Source: SIG437 sp045576235
Lineage (GTDB): Bacteria > Bacillota > Clostridia > UBA1381 > UBA9506
Direction: 5' to 3'
Assembly (NCBI GenBank): GCA_045576235.1
Contig: JAZNGA010000050.1
Span: 1-35,673 of the forward strand
DNA: 35,673 nucleotides
Shown here: positions 15,992-24,335 of the stretch, one piece after another
How positions within the stretch are numbered: the stretch's first letter is position 1
Layout of the letters: each line of letters opens with the position of its first letter
The notes under the pieces: generated by a model
What the model saw: only the letters and a program-made list of their open reading frames with translations
Database searches by the model: none
Told to the model about the DNA's origin: nothing
Made by a program: the position numbers and the translations under genes

Positions 15992-16303
15992 ATGATGGAA
16001 CAGATCAACAATTACGAGACTATTTTTGTAATTGATGCAAGCCTTGAAGAAGACAAAATCGCAGCGCTTGTAGAAAAGTTCAAATCATTAATTTCAGGAG
16101 CAGGTGAAATCACATCCATTGATGAATGGGGCAAGAGACGCTTAGCATATCCGATTAATGATTTAACAGAAGGTTATTATGTGCTTATTAACTTCAGTTC
16201 CAAGCCGGATTTCCCGCAGGAGCTCGAAAGAATTTACCGTATAACCGAAGGCATTTTAAGAGACATCGTTATCAAAAAAGTTGAAAAGAAAAAAATCAGC
16301 TAA
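15992..16303 (+). CDS. rpsF: 30S ribosomal protein S6
   Basis: A 103-residue S6. The N-terminus NNYETIFVIDASLEEDKI and the central WGKRRLAYPINDLTEGYYVL are diagnostic. ATG at 15992 is chosen because AAGGAGGTG is six bases upstream; in-frame codons before it fall in the structured leader. It is followed by ssb and rpsR, the conserved S6-SSB-S18 operon. Confidence 0.97.
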   Translation: MMEQINNYETIFVIDASLEEDKIAALVEKFKSLISGAGEITSIDEWGKRRLAYPINDLTEGYYVLINFSSKPDFPQELERIYRITEGILRDIVIKKVEKKKIS

Positions 16304-16328
16304 TTAATCGTCTAAGGAGGAAGTTTTC

Positions 16329-16757
16329 ATGAACAAAGTTATTTTGGTCGGAAGACTCACAAAAGATCCCGAGCTTAGAGCAACCCAGTCAGGAATCAAT
16401 GTTTGTTCATTCACTGTTGCCTGCGACAGAAGATTTCAAAAAGCAGGTGAAGAAAGACAGGCCGATTTCATTAACTGCATTGCATGGAGACAGCAGGCTG
16501 ATTTCATCAGTAAGTTCTTCACAAAGGGAATGAGAATTGCTTTAGACGGAAGCATCCAGACGCGTTCTTGGGATGACAACGACGGAAACAGGAGATATGC
16601 AACAGAGGTTGTGGTTGACCATGCCGAATTTGCTCAGAGCAAAAATGAAGCATCAGGTTCATCTGCAGCTCAGGCATCGCCGTATGCATCAGCTCCGTCG
16701 GGCGATATTGATGGCTTTATGCCTGTAGAAGAAGAGGATTTACCCTTTTCTCTTTAA
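16329..16757 (+). CDS. ssb: Single-stranded DNA-binding protein
   Basis: A 142-residue SSB with an N-terminal OB fold (MNKVILVGRLTKDPELR, FTVACDR, DFINCIAWR), a low-complexity Ser/Ala linker, and an acidic tip EEEDLPFSL that recruits repair and replication partners. The terminal SL after the PF is slightly unusual. AAGGAGG precedes the ATG. It lies between rpsF and rpsR. Confidence 0.96.
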   Translation: MNKVILVGRLTKDPELRATQSGINVCSFTVACDRRFQKAGEERQADFINCIAWRQQADFISKFFTKGMRIALDGSIQTRSWDDNDGNRRYATEVVVDHAEFAQSKNEASGSSAAQASPYASAPSGDIDGFMPVEEEDLPFSL

Positions 16758-16799
16758 TCAGTAAGTGTTCGGTAAATATTTTATAAGGAGGAAGTTAAA

Positions 16800-17039
16800 A
16801 TGGCTGAAAGACCTATGAACAAAGTTCGCAAACCTAAGAAAAAGGTTTGCCAGTTCTGTCAGGACAAAATAGATTACATTGACTACAAAGATGTTGCAAA
16901 ACTCAGAAGATTTGTTTCTGAGCGCGCTAAGATTCTCCCCAGAAGAATCACAGGAACATGCGCAAAACATCAGCGCCAGCTCACTGAAGCAATCAAGCGC
17001 GCTCGTCATATCGCTCTTTTGCCCTTCAGTGCAGAATAG
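16800..17039 (+). CDS. rpsR: 30S ribosomal protein S18
   Basis: A 79-residue S18 with the basic, cysteine-containing N-terminus KKVCQFCQDK and the family block YKDVAKLRRFVSERAKILPRR followed by RITGTCAKHQRQL-type sequence. AAGGAGG lies upstream. It is the last gene of the operon and is followed by a bidirectional terminator. Confidence 0.97.
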   Translation: MAERPMNKVRKPKKKVCQFCQDKIDYIDYKDVAKLRRFVSERAKILPRRITGTCAKHQRQLTEAIKRARHIALLPFSAE

Positions 17040-17052
17040 GATTAAAAAATTC

Positions 17053-17087
17053 AAAGCCGCAAACGATGATTCGTTCGCGGCTTTTTT
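17053..17087. terminator. Bidirectional terminator between rpsR and the flavin reductase-like gene
   Basis: AAAGCCGC (17053-17060) pairs with GCGGCTTT (17077-17084), with an inner AACGA/TCGTT stem. T runs follow on both strands, serving the convergent genes. Confidence 0.9.
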
Positions 17088-17096
17088 GTTTGTTTT

Positions 17097-17621
17097 TTAT
17101 TTTTCTAAAACCTTAATTATCTCTCCAACATAAACCATGTGAAAATCGCCAAGAGCATAGTTTTTATCAATCAGGCTTTTATCAACAAAGCCCTCTTTTA
17201 CCATAGGTGCATTATAAAGCTTCCTGCAAACAAGAGTCAGCCTCGCCTCATCAAAAACAGGTGCAAGCCCTTCTGCCCCATCGCAAGCTATAAGATTCAC
17301 ATCGAGCCCCTTTTTAGCTATCTTATCTTCATCGCGACCTGAAACTCTTCCGAAATATGCAAGAGTCTCTCTATGAGCTTCATCAAAAAACGAAAGAGTG
17401 AAAACATCTGTTTTATCAACAAACTCTTTTGTGTATCTTTGCGGTCTTATAAAAGCATAGACCACATTCTTATTCCATAAAACACCTACGCCTCCCCATG
17501 ACGCTGTCATTGCATTTGTCTTCTCTCCGTCAGATGCCCCAATGAGCATCCAGTCTTTTCCTATGAGAGAAAAAATGTTATCATTAATTTTTTCAGGCAA
17601 TATTTCTTTAAAGCTATACAA
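17097..17621 (-). CDS. Flavin reductase-like FMN-binding split-barrel protein
   Basis: A 174-residue protein of the flavin reductase-like family, probably binding FMN non-covalently in the cytoplasm. The barrel core NAMTASWGGVGVLWNKNVV, FIRPQRYTKEFVD and FTLSFF is diagnostic. I prefer TTG at 17621 because AAGGAAG lies seven bases away; a TTG two codons earlier is too close. It has its own promoter overlapping the spmB stop and ends at a bidirectional terminator, so it is a single-gene unit. The electron acceptor is unknown. Confidence 0.85.
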   Translation of the reverse strand: MYSFKEILPEKINDNIFSLIGKDWMLIGASDGEKTNAMTASWGGVGVLWNKNVVYAFIRPQRYTKEFVDKTDVFTLSFFDEAHRETLAYFGRVSGRDEDKIAKKGLDVNLIACDGAEGLAPVFDEARLTLVCRKLYNAPMVKEGFVDKSLIDKNYALGDFHMVYVGEIIKVLEK

Positions 17622-17654
17622 AATCAATCTTCCTTTACTCCATATTTTCTCTAT

Positions 17655-17683
17655 ATTATATATTTTTTCTTCCTCAAAGTCAA
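17655..17683 (-). promoter_or_regulatory. Sigma-A promoter of the flavin reductase-like gene
   Basis: On the minus strand TTGACT (17678-17683) and TATAAT (17655-17660) are 17 bases apart. The -35 box overlaps the end of spmB. Confidence 0.85.
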
Positions 17684-18201
17684 CCGAAAAAAAATCTGCA
17701 AACCCAGCATGATGCCAAAAAACCTGCTATATCCGCGCACAAGGCTGCAAAAACCGCATAGCGCGAATCAGTTATTTTCACGCTCCCGAAATAAACACAA
17801 AGCGTGTAAAATGTTGTCTCGGTTGAGCCCATCATAACAGAAGCCATTCTCCCCACGATGGAATCGGCGCCAAAGTTTGATAAAATATCATTCACCACAG
17901 CGAGCGCTCCGCTCCCTGAAACAGGTCTTAAAAGCGCTAAAGGCAACACTTCGGACGGAATCTTCAAAAGCTCGGTGACGGGAGAAATCAGCTTTATTAT
18001 AAATGCGAGCGCCCCGCTCGTGCGAAACATCGTGATTGCCGCGACGAGACCAACCAGAGCAGGTAAAATCCTTATGACAGTTGCCACTCCTTCTGCCGCA
18101 CCTTCCAAAAACGCTTCAAATATATTAACCTTTTTATAAAAGCCATAGCCTATAATTATGACAAAAATCACGGGAATAACAAAAAGCGATATTGTCTTCA
18201 T
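17680..18201 (-). CDS. spmB: Spore maturation protein B
   Basis: SpmB works with SpmA in spore core dehydration and heat resistance in Bacillus. The 173-residue membrane protein has hydrophobic segments and the nucleoside-recognition (Gate) type sequence RPVSGSGALAVVNDIL, followed by GSTETTFYTLCVYFGSV. ATG at 18201 overlaps the spmA stop by one base (TGATG), so the two are translationally coupled; the longer in-frame start lies well inside spmA. Size is normal for the family. Confidence 0.95.
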   Translation of the reverse strand: MKTISLFVIPVIFVIIIGYGFYKKVNIFEAFLEGAAEGVATVIRILPALVGLVAAITMFRTSGALAFIIKLISPVTELLKIPSEVLPLALLRPVSGSGALAVVNDILSNFGADSIVGRMASVMMGSTETTFYTLCVYFGSVKITDSRYAVFAALCADIAGFLASCWVCRFFFG

Positions 18202-18782
18202 CACATATTTCCCCGCTTTCCCATGACTTTTGCAAGTGTTATTCCAACAGTCACAGAAATCACCGAGCAAATCCACACAGGCAAAATTATTTCAAACGGT
18301 TCTGACGAGCCATTTGCCGCTCTCAGTGCAATAACTGTTGTGGGTATCAGTGTGACAGATGCGGTGTTTATAACAACGAAAAGACACATAGCGTTTGACG
18401 CACGCTTTCTGTGCTTATTTTCCTTATCAAGCTCCTCCATTGCTTTTAGCCCAAGCGGAGTTGCCGCATTTGAAAGCCCAAGAAAATTTGCAACCATATT
18501 CATCATCATCGCACTTATAGCAGGAGAGCCTTTTTTAAGTTCGGGAAACAAAAACCTCATAAACGGCTCTAAAATTTTGGCAAGACTCTCCGTAAGACCT
18601 GATTTTTTTGCAATTTCCAAAAGTCCTGACCAGAAGCACATAAGCCCCAAAAATCCCATCGCCATTTCCACTGCAGACTGTGCACCCAAAACAAGAGCTT
18701 CATTTACAGCTTCTGAATTTCCGCTAAAGGCAGCAAACACAAAAGAAACAGCAATCATTCCTGCCCATATATAATTAATCAT
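18201..18782 (-). CDS. spmA: Spore maturation protein A
   Basis: A 193-residue membrane protein, partner of SpmB. Recognisable sequences are LGLMCFWSGLLEIAKKSGL, MMNMVANFLGLSNAATPLG and ALRAANGSSEPFEI. AAAGGGGTG precedes the ATG. The start codon is one arm of an inverted repeat (CATGCGAA at 18780-18787 with TTCGCATG at 18808-18815) that encloses the ribosome site. It follows aroK by 37 bases and is probably driven by the promoter at 19337-19365. Confidence 0.95.
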   Translation of the reverse strand: MINYIWAGMIAVSFVFAAFSGNSEAVNEALVLGAQSAVEMAMGFLGLMCFWSGLLEIAKKSGLTESLAKILEPFMRFLFPELKKGSPAISAMMMNMVANFLGLSNAATPLGLKAMEELDKENKHRKRASNAMCLFVVINTASVTLIPTTVIALRAANGSSEPFEIILPVWICSVISVTVGITLAKVMGKRGNM

Positions 18783-18815
18783 GCGAACACCCCTTTGTTT
18801 CAGGATATTCGCATG
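18780..18815 (-). promoter_or_regulatory. Hairpin over the spmA ribosome site and start codon
   Basis: Eight bases that include the spmA ATG pair perfectly with eight bases upstream, leaving a 20-base loop that contains AAAGGGGTG. Such a fold could limit translation initiation of spmA relative to aroK. Seen in sequence; the effect is inferred. Confidence 0.4.
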
Positions 18816-18819
18816 ACAT

Positions 18820-19314
18820 TCAGTTTATGATGTTATTTATTATTTCGTTTATGGCTTTTTCAGGGTCTGCTTCGTTTAAAACAATTAAATCTGCATATTT
18901 TTCATAGATAGGAGCCCTTTCTTTTTCCATCTCATTAAGCTCAGCAAGTCCGCTTTTAAGGAGCGGTCTGTTTGACGCGTCCATTGTTTTTTTAATGCTT
19001 TCAACAGACCTCTTGAGATAAATAATGACAGAATTTTCTTTAAAGCATTGCATATTTTTATCACGCAAAACCATCCCGCCACCTGTTGAAATGATATGAT
19101 TTTCAAGCTTTGATGCAGAAATTGCAATTTCCGTTTCCAAATCTCTGAAATATCTCTCCCCATTTTCCGCAAAAATGTCTTTAATCTTTCTTCCTTCTTT
19201 TTTTTCTATCATTTCATCAGTGTCTGTAAATTTCATAGAGAGCTTTTCAGCAAGCCTTTCACCTATTGTCGTTTTTCCCGAGCCCGACATCCCTATTAAA
19301 ACAATATTTCCCAT
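18820..19314 (-). CDS. aroK: Shikimate kinase
   Basis: Shikimate kinase phosphorylates shikimate in aromatic amino-acid synthesis. The 164-residue protein has the P-loop GMSGSGKT (8-15), the shikimate-binding DTDEMIEKKEG, FRDLE (with arginine), STGGGMVLR and the lid region SNRPLLK. ATG at 19314 is chosen from the spacing to GAAGGTGA; a GTG three codons earlier is possible. It leads an operon with spmA and spmB, an unusual pairing of a biosynthetic enzyme with sporulation genes. Confidence 0.95.
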   Translation of the reverse strand: MGNIVLIGMSGSGKTTIGERLAEKLSMKFTDTDEMIEKKEGRKIKDIFAENGERYFRDLETEIAISASKLENHIISTGGGMVLRDKNMQCFKENSVIIYLKRSVESIKKTMDASNRPLLKSGLAELNEMEKERAPIYEKYADLIVLNEADPEKAINEIINNIIN

Positions 19315-19336
19315 AGCCTTCACCTTCTTTTGCTTA

Positions 19337-19365
19337 ATTATACATCAGGCAAAAAACAAAGTCAA
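19337..19365 (-). promoter_or_regulatory. Sigma-A promoter of aroK-spmA-spmB
   Basis: On the minus strand TTGACT (19360-19365) and TATAAT (19337-19342) with a 17-base spacer. The -35 overlaps the end of the upstream ATPase gene, as in the flavin reductase promoter. Confidence 0.85.
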
Positions 19366-20339
19366 CCGAAAATCTCCGCTGCCAAAATCTCCGAAATACA
19401 CAGGATATTTTTTTTATCACACTTTTCTTCACATATTTTATCATTTTTTGTAAATATACCATTTGCTCTTGCGATGCACTCTGTGGCACTGTTAATTTTC
19501 CCTTTATATTGCGCGGCAATTGAAGAAATCTCACCTTTATATTCCCTGTCTATGTTTCGTTTTGAAGCAATTTCATAAAAATCGACAATCTCATCACTTT
19601 CTTTTTCAGGAAAATGCTCATGGGGCGCTGTTGAATCAAAAATGCAAATACTCAGCTCTCTTATTATCACCATATCAAGACTTTTAGGATCAAAAGAGCA
19701 ATGATAACATTCTGTGTCAAATCCGCGCTTTCCTGCCTCTTTCACGATTTTTTTCATAAAAGTAGATTTCCCCGTTCCTGGTCTTCCCTTAATAAAATAT
19801 CTTTTTTTTATGTTTTCCGTCAGATTTTCAACATAGTCAACAGCCCCAAAAGCTGTTGCTGCCCCTAAAAAACGGTCTGAAACCTTTCCTGAACCATTAC
19901 CTTTTTTATCGCCAAAAATTTCCGCCTGCATTTCCACACACTTTTTGTCAAGTCTTGAAAAATCGAGGTTATCTATATAATATTTTTCCCATTCATCATG
20001 AATTAAAAGCGCAGACTCAAAATGACCTTTAGCATCTGCAAGCTCTCTTAAGGCCTCGGCATATCCTGTGTATAGACTCGATGAAAGGCCTCTTTCTTCA
20101 TATGGCTGAATGTTTTTGATAAACCATCCTGCTTCCGGAAATGCAATCCCTTTTATTCCGTTATTTAAAAAACAGTGAACAATTTCCGTTTTAAGGTTTC
20201 TGTCTTTAGCTTTTTGTGCAAGCTTTTCTGTGATTTCTCTCATAACCGACTGCGGATATCCATAAAGCTTTTTTGTTTTAAAGGGCATATCAAATGACGA
20301 AAGCCCCTTTGAGCCGTATGTGTCAATAAAATAGTGCAT
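19362..20339 (-). CDS. P-loop ATPase of the PRK06851 type with a degenerate first half
   Basis: A 325-residue soluble protein of unknown role. The C-terminal half has a good Walker A (KGRPGTGKST, about residues 187-196), followed by the family stretches ECYHCSFDPKSLD and FDSTAPHEHFP. As I recall the family, members have two such P-loop halves. Here the first half starts directly with HYFIDTYGSKGLSSF and carries LYGYPQSVMREITEKL where the first P-loop should be, so that site looks lost. The conserved LLIHDEWEKYYI stretch is kept. The start ATG follows GGGAGTGG. It sits upstream of the aroK-spmAB operon. Confidence 0.7.
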   Translation of the reverse strand: MHYFIDTYGSKGLSSFDMPFKTKKLYGYPQSVMREITEKLAQKAKDRNLKTEIVHCFLNNGIKGIAFPEAGWFIKNIQPYEERGLSSSLYTGYAEALRELADAKGHFESALLIHDEWEKYYIDNLDFSRLDKKCVEMQAEIFGDKKGNGSGKVSDRFLGAATAFGAVDYVENLTENIKKRYFIKGRPGTGKSTFMKKIVKEAGKRGFDTECYHCSFDPKSLDMVIIRELSICIFDSTAPHEHFPEKESDEIVDFYEIASKRNIDREYKGEISSIAAQYKGKINSATECIARANGIFTKNDKICEEKCDKKNILCISEILAAEIFG

Positions 20340-20400
20340 AACTCCACTCCCTTTTATTTAGTCTGCAACTATTTTATTCTGCAGCTAACGGTCATATGCA

Positions 20401-20436
20401 AAAAAACTGCGACAAAAATTTTTGTCGCAGTTTTTT
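20401..20436. terminator. Bidirectional hairpin terminator
   Basis: AACTGCGACAAAAA pairs with TTTTTGTCGCAGTT, flanked by A and T runs. It ends the DUF378 gene on the minus strand and separates it from the ATPase gene. Confidence 0.88.
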
Positions 20437-20448
20437 CATAACCATTCA

Positions 20449-20661
20449 CTATTCGTTTTGAGGGACCTTTTCCTTAAACAGTAATGTGATGCTCCAGAGT
20501 CCTGCAATTCCGACGAGCGAGAAAATTATTCTGCTCATCAAAGAAAGCTGTCCGCCAAAGAGCATAGCCACAACATCGACTCCGAAAAGTCCCACAGAGC
20601 CCCAGTTCAAAGCTCCGATTATAACGAGCACCAGAGCTATGTTATCAATTGCGCTGCGCAT
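20449..20661 (-). CDS. DUF378 small membrane protein
   Basis: A 70-residue protein with two hydrophobic segments and the family hallmark IIGALNWGSVGLFGVDVVA. DUF378 proteins are small inner-membrane proteins of unknown function. It starts at ATG after AGGAGAG and ends just before a hairpin terminator. The stop region reads GAATAGTGAATGG, a word that recurs elsewhere in this window in non-coding tracts. Confidence 0.88.
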   Translation of the reverse strand: MRSAIDNIALVLVIIGALNWGSVGLFGVDVVAMLFGGQLSLMSRIIFSLVGIAGLWSITLLFKEKVPQNE

Positions 20662-20750
20662 AACTTCACTCTCCTAAAAATATTTCAAACATTAAAAAAT
20701 AATGTTTTCAAAAATATTTTATCCACGCAGACTAAAAAATATAACAAAAT

Positions 20751-21407
20751 TTAAAAATTTCTTTCAATGTATGATTTTCCGACCGTTGTCACATCGGGAT
20801 TAATTTTTTCAGTAAGATATGCAGTTTTTGCGACATTTTCCAGCATAACAGCATTATATACCGCGCTGAAAACATCTATTCCCCAAGCATAAGGGCCGCA
20901 GTTAAAAACATTTATTCCCGGCACATTCATTGCATCTATACCCCGTTTTTGAAAGGTTTCGCAAATTACAAGACCAACATTTTTTTCATAATCCGTCTCA
21001 ACCTCGGACGCAGATAAGCTTCTTGAGCACGGAATAGCACCCGAAAAACTCGACACATGGAAATCACCATAAGGCAAAATGTCTCTTCCCGATTGCGCCC
21101 ACGCAGTTGCAAACGGCGTGTGGAGGCTGACAATTCCGCCTATGTTCTCTAAGGCTTTATAAATTTCTATATGAGTTTTAACATCGTCGGCACAGTTAAG
21201 CTCTCCTTCAACAACACTTCCCGAAAAATCTGCAACAACCATCATATCTGCCGTTATTTCATCATAAAATATACCGCTGGGGCTTATAACCACAAGCGAA
21301 TTAATTCTGTCTATCGCACTGATGCTTCCTCTTAAAAACGAATCGACACCATGATTTGCCAAGTGGATATTGGCACGGCGCACATCTTGCTTCAGCGTTT
21401 CTAACAT
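20751..21407 (-). CDS. Class II aldolase/AraD-family protein, probably a pseudoenzyme
   Basis: A 218-residue relative of L-ribulose-5-phosphate 4-epimerase, recognised from SAIDRINSLVVISPSG, WAQSGRDILPYG, IPCSRSLSASEV, CETFQKRGIDA and CGPYAWGIDVFSAVYNAV. Aligned by eye with E. coli AraD, the zinc ligands H95 and H171 become S94 and C170, while H97 is kept as H96. The catalytic D120 is S119, and the phosphate-site residues also differ. It is therefore unlikely to be a normal zinc epimerase. The start ATG follows AGGAGTG. It is divergent from the PRC-barrel gene and stands alone. It may be a regulatory or repurposed protein. Confidence 0.75.
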   Translation of the reverse strand: MLETLKQDVRRANIHLANHGVDSFLRGSISAIDRINSLVVISPSGIFYDEITADMMVVADFSGSVVEGELNCADDVKTHIEIYKALENIGGIVSLHTPFATAWAQSGRDILPYGDFHVSSFSGAIPCSRSLSASEVETDYEKNVGLVICETFQKRGIDAMNVPGINVFNCGPYAWGIDVFSAVYNAVMLENVAKTAYLTEKINPDVTTVGKSYIERNF

Positions 21408-21478
21408 TATGTCACTCCTAAAAAAAGAATTTATTTTATTTTACCACAATACAACTCAAAAGTAAAGAGGTGCTTTTT

Positions 21479-21721
21479 ATGTATAGAGCAGGCGAACTGC
21501 GTCAAAAAGAAGTTATCAATATCAACAACGCCAAAAGGCTTGGTTTTGTCTCCGATGTTGAAGTCAGTCTTTCAGATGGCGTGATAGAGTCCATCATCGT
21601 CCCCGGAAAGGCAAGGCTTTTCAACTTCCGTTCTGGGGGCGATGTGGTTATTCATTGGGAGAATATTAAGGTTATAGGTGACGAAGTAATCTTAGTTGAC
21701 ATAGAGTCTTCAGATGAATAA
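21479..21721 (+). CDS. YlmC/YmxH family PRC-barrel sporulation protein
   Basis: An 80-residue PRC-barrel protein matching the YlmC/YmxH family found in spore formers: LRQKEVININNAKRLGFVSD, IVPGKARLF and IHWENIKVIGDEVILVD. AGAGGTG precedes the ATG at 21479; an in-frame GTG nine bases earlier is possible. Its stop lies three bases from the convergent clpB stop, with only a short palindrome between. The exact role of the family is not known to me. Confidence 0.88.
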   Translation: MYRAGELRQKEVININNAKRLGFVSDVEVSLSDGVIESIIVPGKARLFNFRSGGDVVIHWENIKVIGDEVILVDIESSDE

Positions 21722-21724
21722 TCA

Positions 21725-24319
21725 TCACTTTATAAATAATTCTTTTCCGTCATAGTCAACTATGAGACAATCGCCAAATGATAAATCGCTTGAAATGATT
21801 TTCCTTGCAAGCAATGTTTCAACCTTCGTCTGCAGAAATCTTCGCAAAGGGCGAGCCCCGTAAATCGGGTCAAATCCACCATCTATGACATATTTTTTCG
21901 CGCTTTCCGTAAGAGAAAAATCAAGCTGTTTTTCCTTCAGTCTTTGCTTAATGTCCTCAATCATCAGATTGACAATCTCCGATATTTCTTCTTTTGAAAG
22001 AGGCTTATAAAAAACGATTTCATCAAGTCTGTTTAAAAATTCAGGTCGGAAGCTTCTCTTTAAGAGAGCCTCCACTTTTTCTCTTGCATCATCACTCACC
22101 TGTCCCTTTTCATCAATCCCGTCTAAAATATAGTCAGAACCAATGTTTGAGGTCAGAATTAAGATAGTGTTTTTAAAATCAATCGTTCTGCCCTGCGAAT
22201 CAGTTATTCTTCCGTCATCCAAAACCTGCAAAAGCACATTAAACACATCGGGATGAGCTTTTTCCACCTCATCAAACAAAACAACTGAATAAGGCTTTCG
22301 TCTCACAGCTTCTGTGAGTTGACCTCCCTCCTCATAGCCGACATAACCAGGAGGAGCTCCAATGAGTCTTGAAACAGAATATTTTTCCATATATTCTGTC
22401 ATGTCAATTCGCACCATATTGTGTTCGTCATCAAATAAAACCTCAGCCAGTGATTTTGCAAGTTCCGTTTTGCCCACGCCTGTCGGCCCTAAGAAAAGAA
22501 ACGAGCCAATAGGTCTTTTGGGGTCCTGAATACCTGCTCTCGAACGCAAAATTGCATCTGTCACCTTCATAACAGCCTCATCCTGACCAACAACTCTCTT
22601 GTGGAGCGTCTCAGCTAAAGAGAGCAACTTTTCCCGTTCTCCTTCCATCAGGCGCTGAACGGGAATTCCCGTCCATCTGCATATTATTTTTGCAATTTCC
22701 TCCTCGGTGACCTTATCTCTTAAAATCTTCACATCCTTAGTCTTTTCAGCCTTTTCTTCTTCTTTTTCAAGCTCTGACATTAGAGTCGGAAGCTTACCAT
22801 ATTTAAGCTCTGCCGCCTTGTCAAGATTATAGTTTCTTTCAGCAAAAGCAATTTCTGCATTAACTGTTTCAATTTCCTCTCGCAGCTTCTGCACCTTGGA
22901 AATAGCTGATTTTTCATTGTCCCATTTAGCCTTCATTTCATTAAAGTCAGCTCTCATTTCCGCTAAATTTTTCTGAATATCATCCAGATGCTCTTTTGAC
23001 AGCTTATCGGTCTCCTTTTTCAGCGCTGCCTCTTCAATTTCAAGCTGCATAATTTTTCTTGAAATTTCATCAAGCTCTGAAGGCATAGAATCTATTTCTG
23101 TCCTGACCATAGCACAAGCTTCATCAATTAAATCTATCGCCTTATCAGGCAGGAATCTTTCGGAAATATATCTGTTTGACAGCACAGCCGCTGTAATGAG
23201 AGCCTGGTCATGAATTTTAACTCCGTGAAAAACCTCATATCTCTCCTTTAATCCCCTTAAAATTGAGATGGTGTCCTCGACCGTCGGTTCATCAACCAAA
23301 ACAGGCTGAAATCTTCTTTCTAAAGCCGCATCCTTTTCAATATATTGTCTATATTCATCAAGCGTTGTTGCACCTATGCAGTGGAGCTCTCCGCGCGAAA
23401 GCATCGGCTTTAAAATGTTTCCCGCATCCATTGCCCCGTCAGTTTTTCCGGCGCCTACGATGGTGTGAAGCTCATCAATGAAAAGAATTATTCTGCCTTC
23501 ACTTTTCTTGATTTCTTCAAGCACAGCTTTAAGTCGTTCTTCAAATTCGCCACGGAATTTCGCGCCCGCGACAAGTGAACCCATAGAAAGCGAGAAAATC
23601 GTCTTGTCCTTTAAGCCCTCAGGAACATCTCCTCTGACTATTCTGAGAGCCAGTCCTTCTGCTATCGCAGTTTTTCCGACACCCGGCTCACCGATTAAGA
23701 CAGGATTGTTTTTTGTTTTTCTCGATAAAATTCTGACAACATTCCTGATTTCAGAATCCCTTCCGATTACAGGGTCAAGCTTGTTTTGTTTTGCAAGCTC
23801 CACTAAATCCTGACCATATTTCAAAAGCACATCATAAGTTGCCTCAGGTGAATCACTCGTCACCTTTGCATTTCCTCTGACAGTCTGCAGATTTTTTAAG
23901 AAATCATCTTTTGAAAGGGCGTTTGACTTAAATATTTTTTTGAGCGCATCATTAGGCTTATCAAGCATTGCAAGAAAAATATGTTCAACGGAAATATATT
24001 CATCCTTCATATGCTCCGCTTTTTTCTCGGCAAGCAGAAAAATTTTGTCTGTCTCCTGTGAGATATAAATTTTTCCAGCTTCTCTTCCCGAGCCTGTCAC
24101 CTTGGGAAGACTTTCTACCGCAAAAAGAGCATCCTTTTTCACTTTTTCAATGGAAACTCCCATTTTTGTAATAAGTTGTGAAATAAGTCCGTCATCACTT
24201 TCCGTCAGACTGCATAAAAGATGTTCAGGCTCAATCTGCATATTCATATATTCCAAAGCAAGATTTTGGGCCCCCTGAATCGCTTCTAAAGATTTTTGTG
24301 TGAATTTTTGAGCATTCAT
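21725..24319 (-). CDS. clpB: ATP-dependent chaperone ClpB
   Basis: ClpB is a hexameric AAA+ disaggregase that works with DnaK to rescue aggregated proteins. The 864-residue protein has an N-terminal Clp_N repeat domain, the first AAA module with GEPGVGKT, and the coiled-coil middle domain (about 410-520). The second AAA module has GPTGVGKT and GAPPGYVGYEEGG. No ClpP-binding IGF-type loop is evident, as expected for ClpB. AAGGAGG precedes the start. It follows a ribbon-helix-helix gene by 16 bases and has no CIRCE or CtsR-like repeat upstream that I can find. Confidence 0.97.
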   Translation of the reverse strand: MNAQKFTQKSLEAIQGAQNLALEYMNMQIEPEHLLCSLTESDDGLISQLITKMGVSIEKVKKDALFAVESLPKVTGSGREAGKIYISQETDKIFLLAEKKAEHMKDEYISVEHIFLAMLDKPNDALKKIFKSNALSKDDFLKNLQTVRGNAKVTSDSPEATYDVLLKYGQDLVELAKQNKLDPVIGRDSEIRNVVRILSRKTKNNPVLIGEPGVGKTAIAEGLALRIVRGDVPEGLKDKTIFSLSMGSLVAGAKFRGEFEERLKAVLEEIKKSEGRIILFIDELHTIVGAGKTDGAMDAGNILKPMLSRGELHCIGATTLDEYRQYIEKDAALERRFQPVLVDEPTVEDTISILRGLKERYEVFHGVKIHDQALITAAVLSNRYISERFLPDKAIDLIDEACAMVRTEIDSMPSELDEISRKIMQLEIEEAALKKETDKLSKEHLDDIQKNLAEMRADFNEMKAKWDNEKSAISKVQKLREEIETVNAEIAFAERNYNLDKAAELKYGKLPTLMSELEKEEEKAEKTKDVKILRDKVTEEEIAKIICRWTGIPVQRLMEGEREKLLSLAETLHKRVVGQDEAVMKVTDAILRSRAGIQDPKRPIGSFLFLGPTGVGKTELAKSLAEVLFDDEHNMVRIDMTEYMEKYSVSRLIGAPPGYVGYEEGGQLTEAVRRKPYSVVLFDEVEKAHPDVFNVLLQVLDDGRITDSQGRTIDFKNTILILTSNIGSDYILDGIDEKGQVSDDAREKVEALLKRSFRPEFLNRLDEIVFYKPLSKEEISEIVNLMIEDIKQRLKEKQLDFSLTESAKKYVIDGGFDPIYGARPLRRFLQTKVETLLARKIISSDLSFGDCLIVDYDGKELFIK

Positions 24320-24335
24320 ATTTGTTTCCTCCTTG

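Noticed and set aside
21708..21730. Terminator between the PRC-barrel gene and clpB
   Set aside because: Only a five-base palindrome (GATGA/TCATC) lies across the two stop codons, with no T run.
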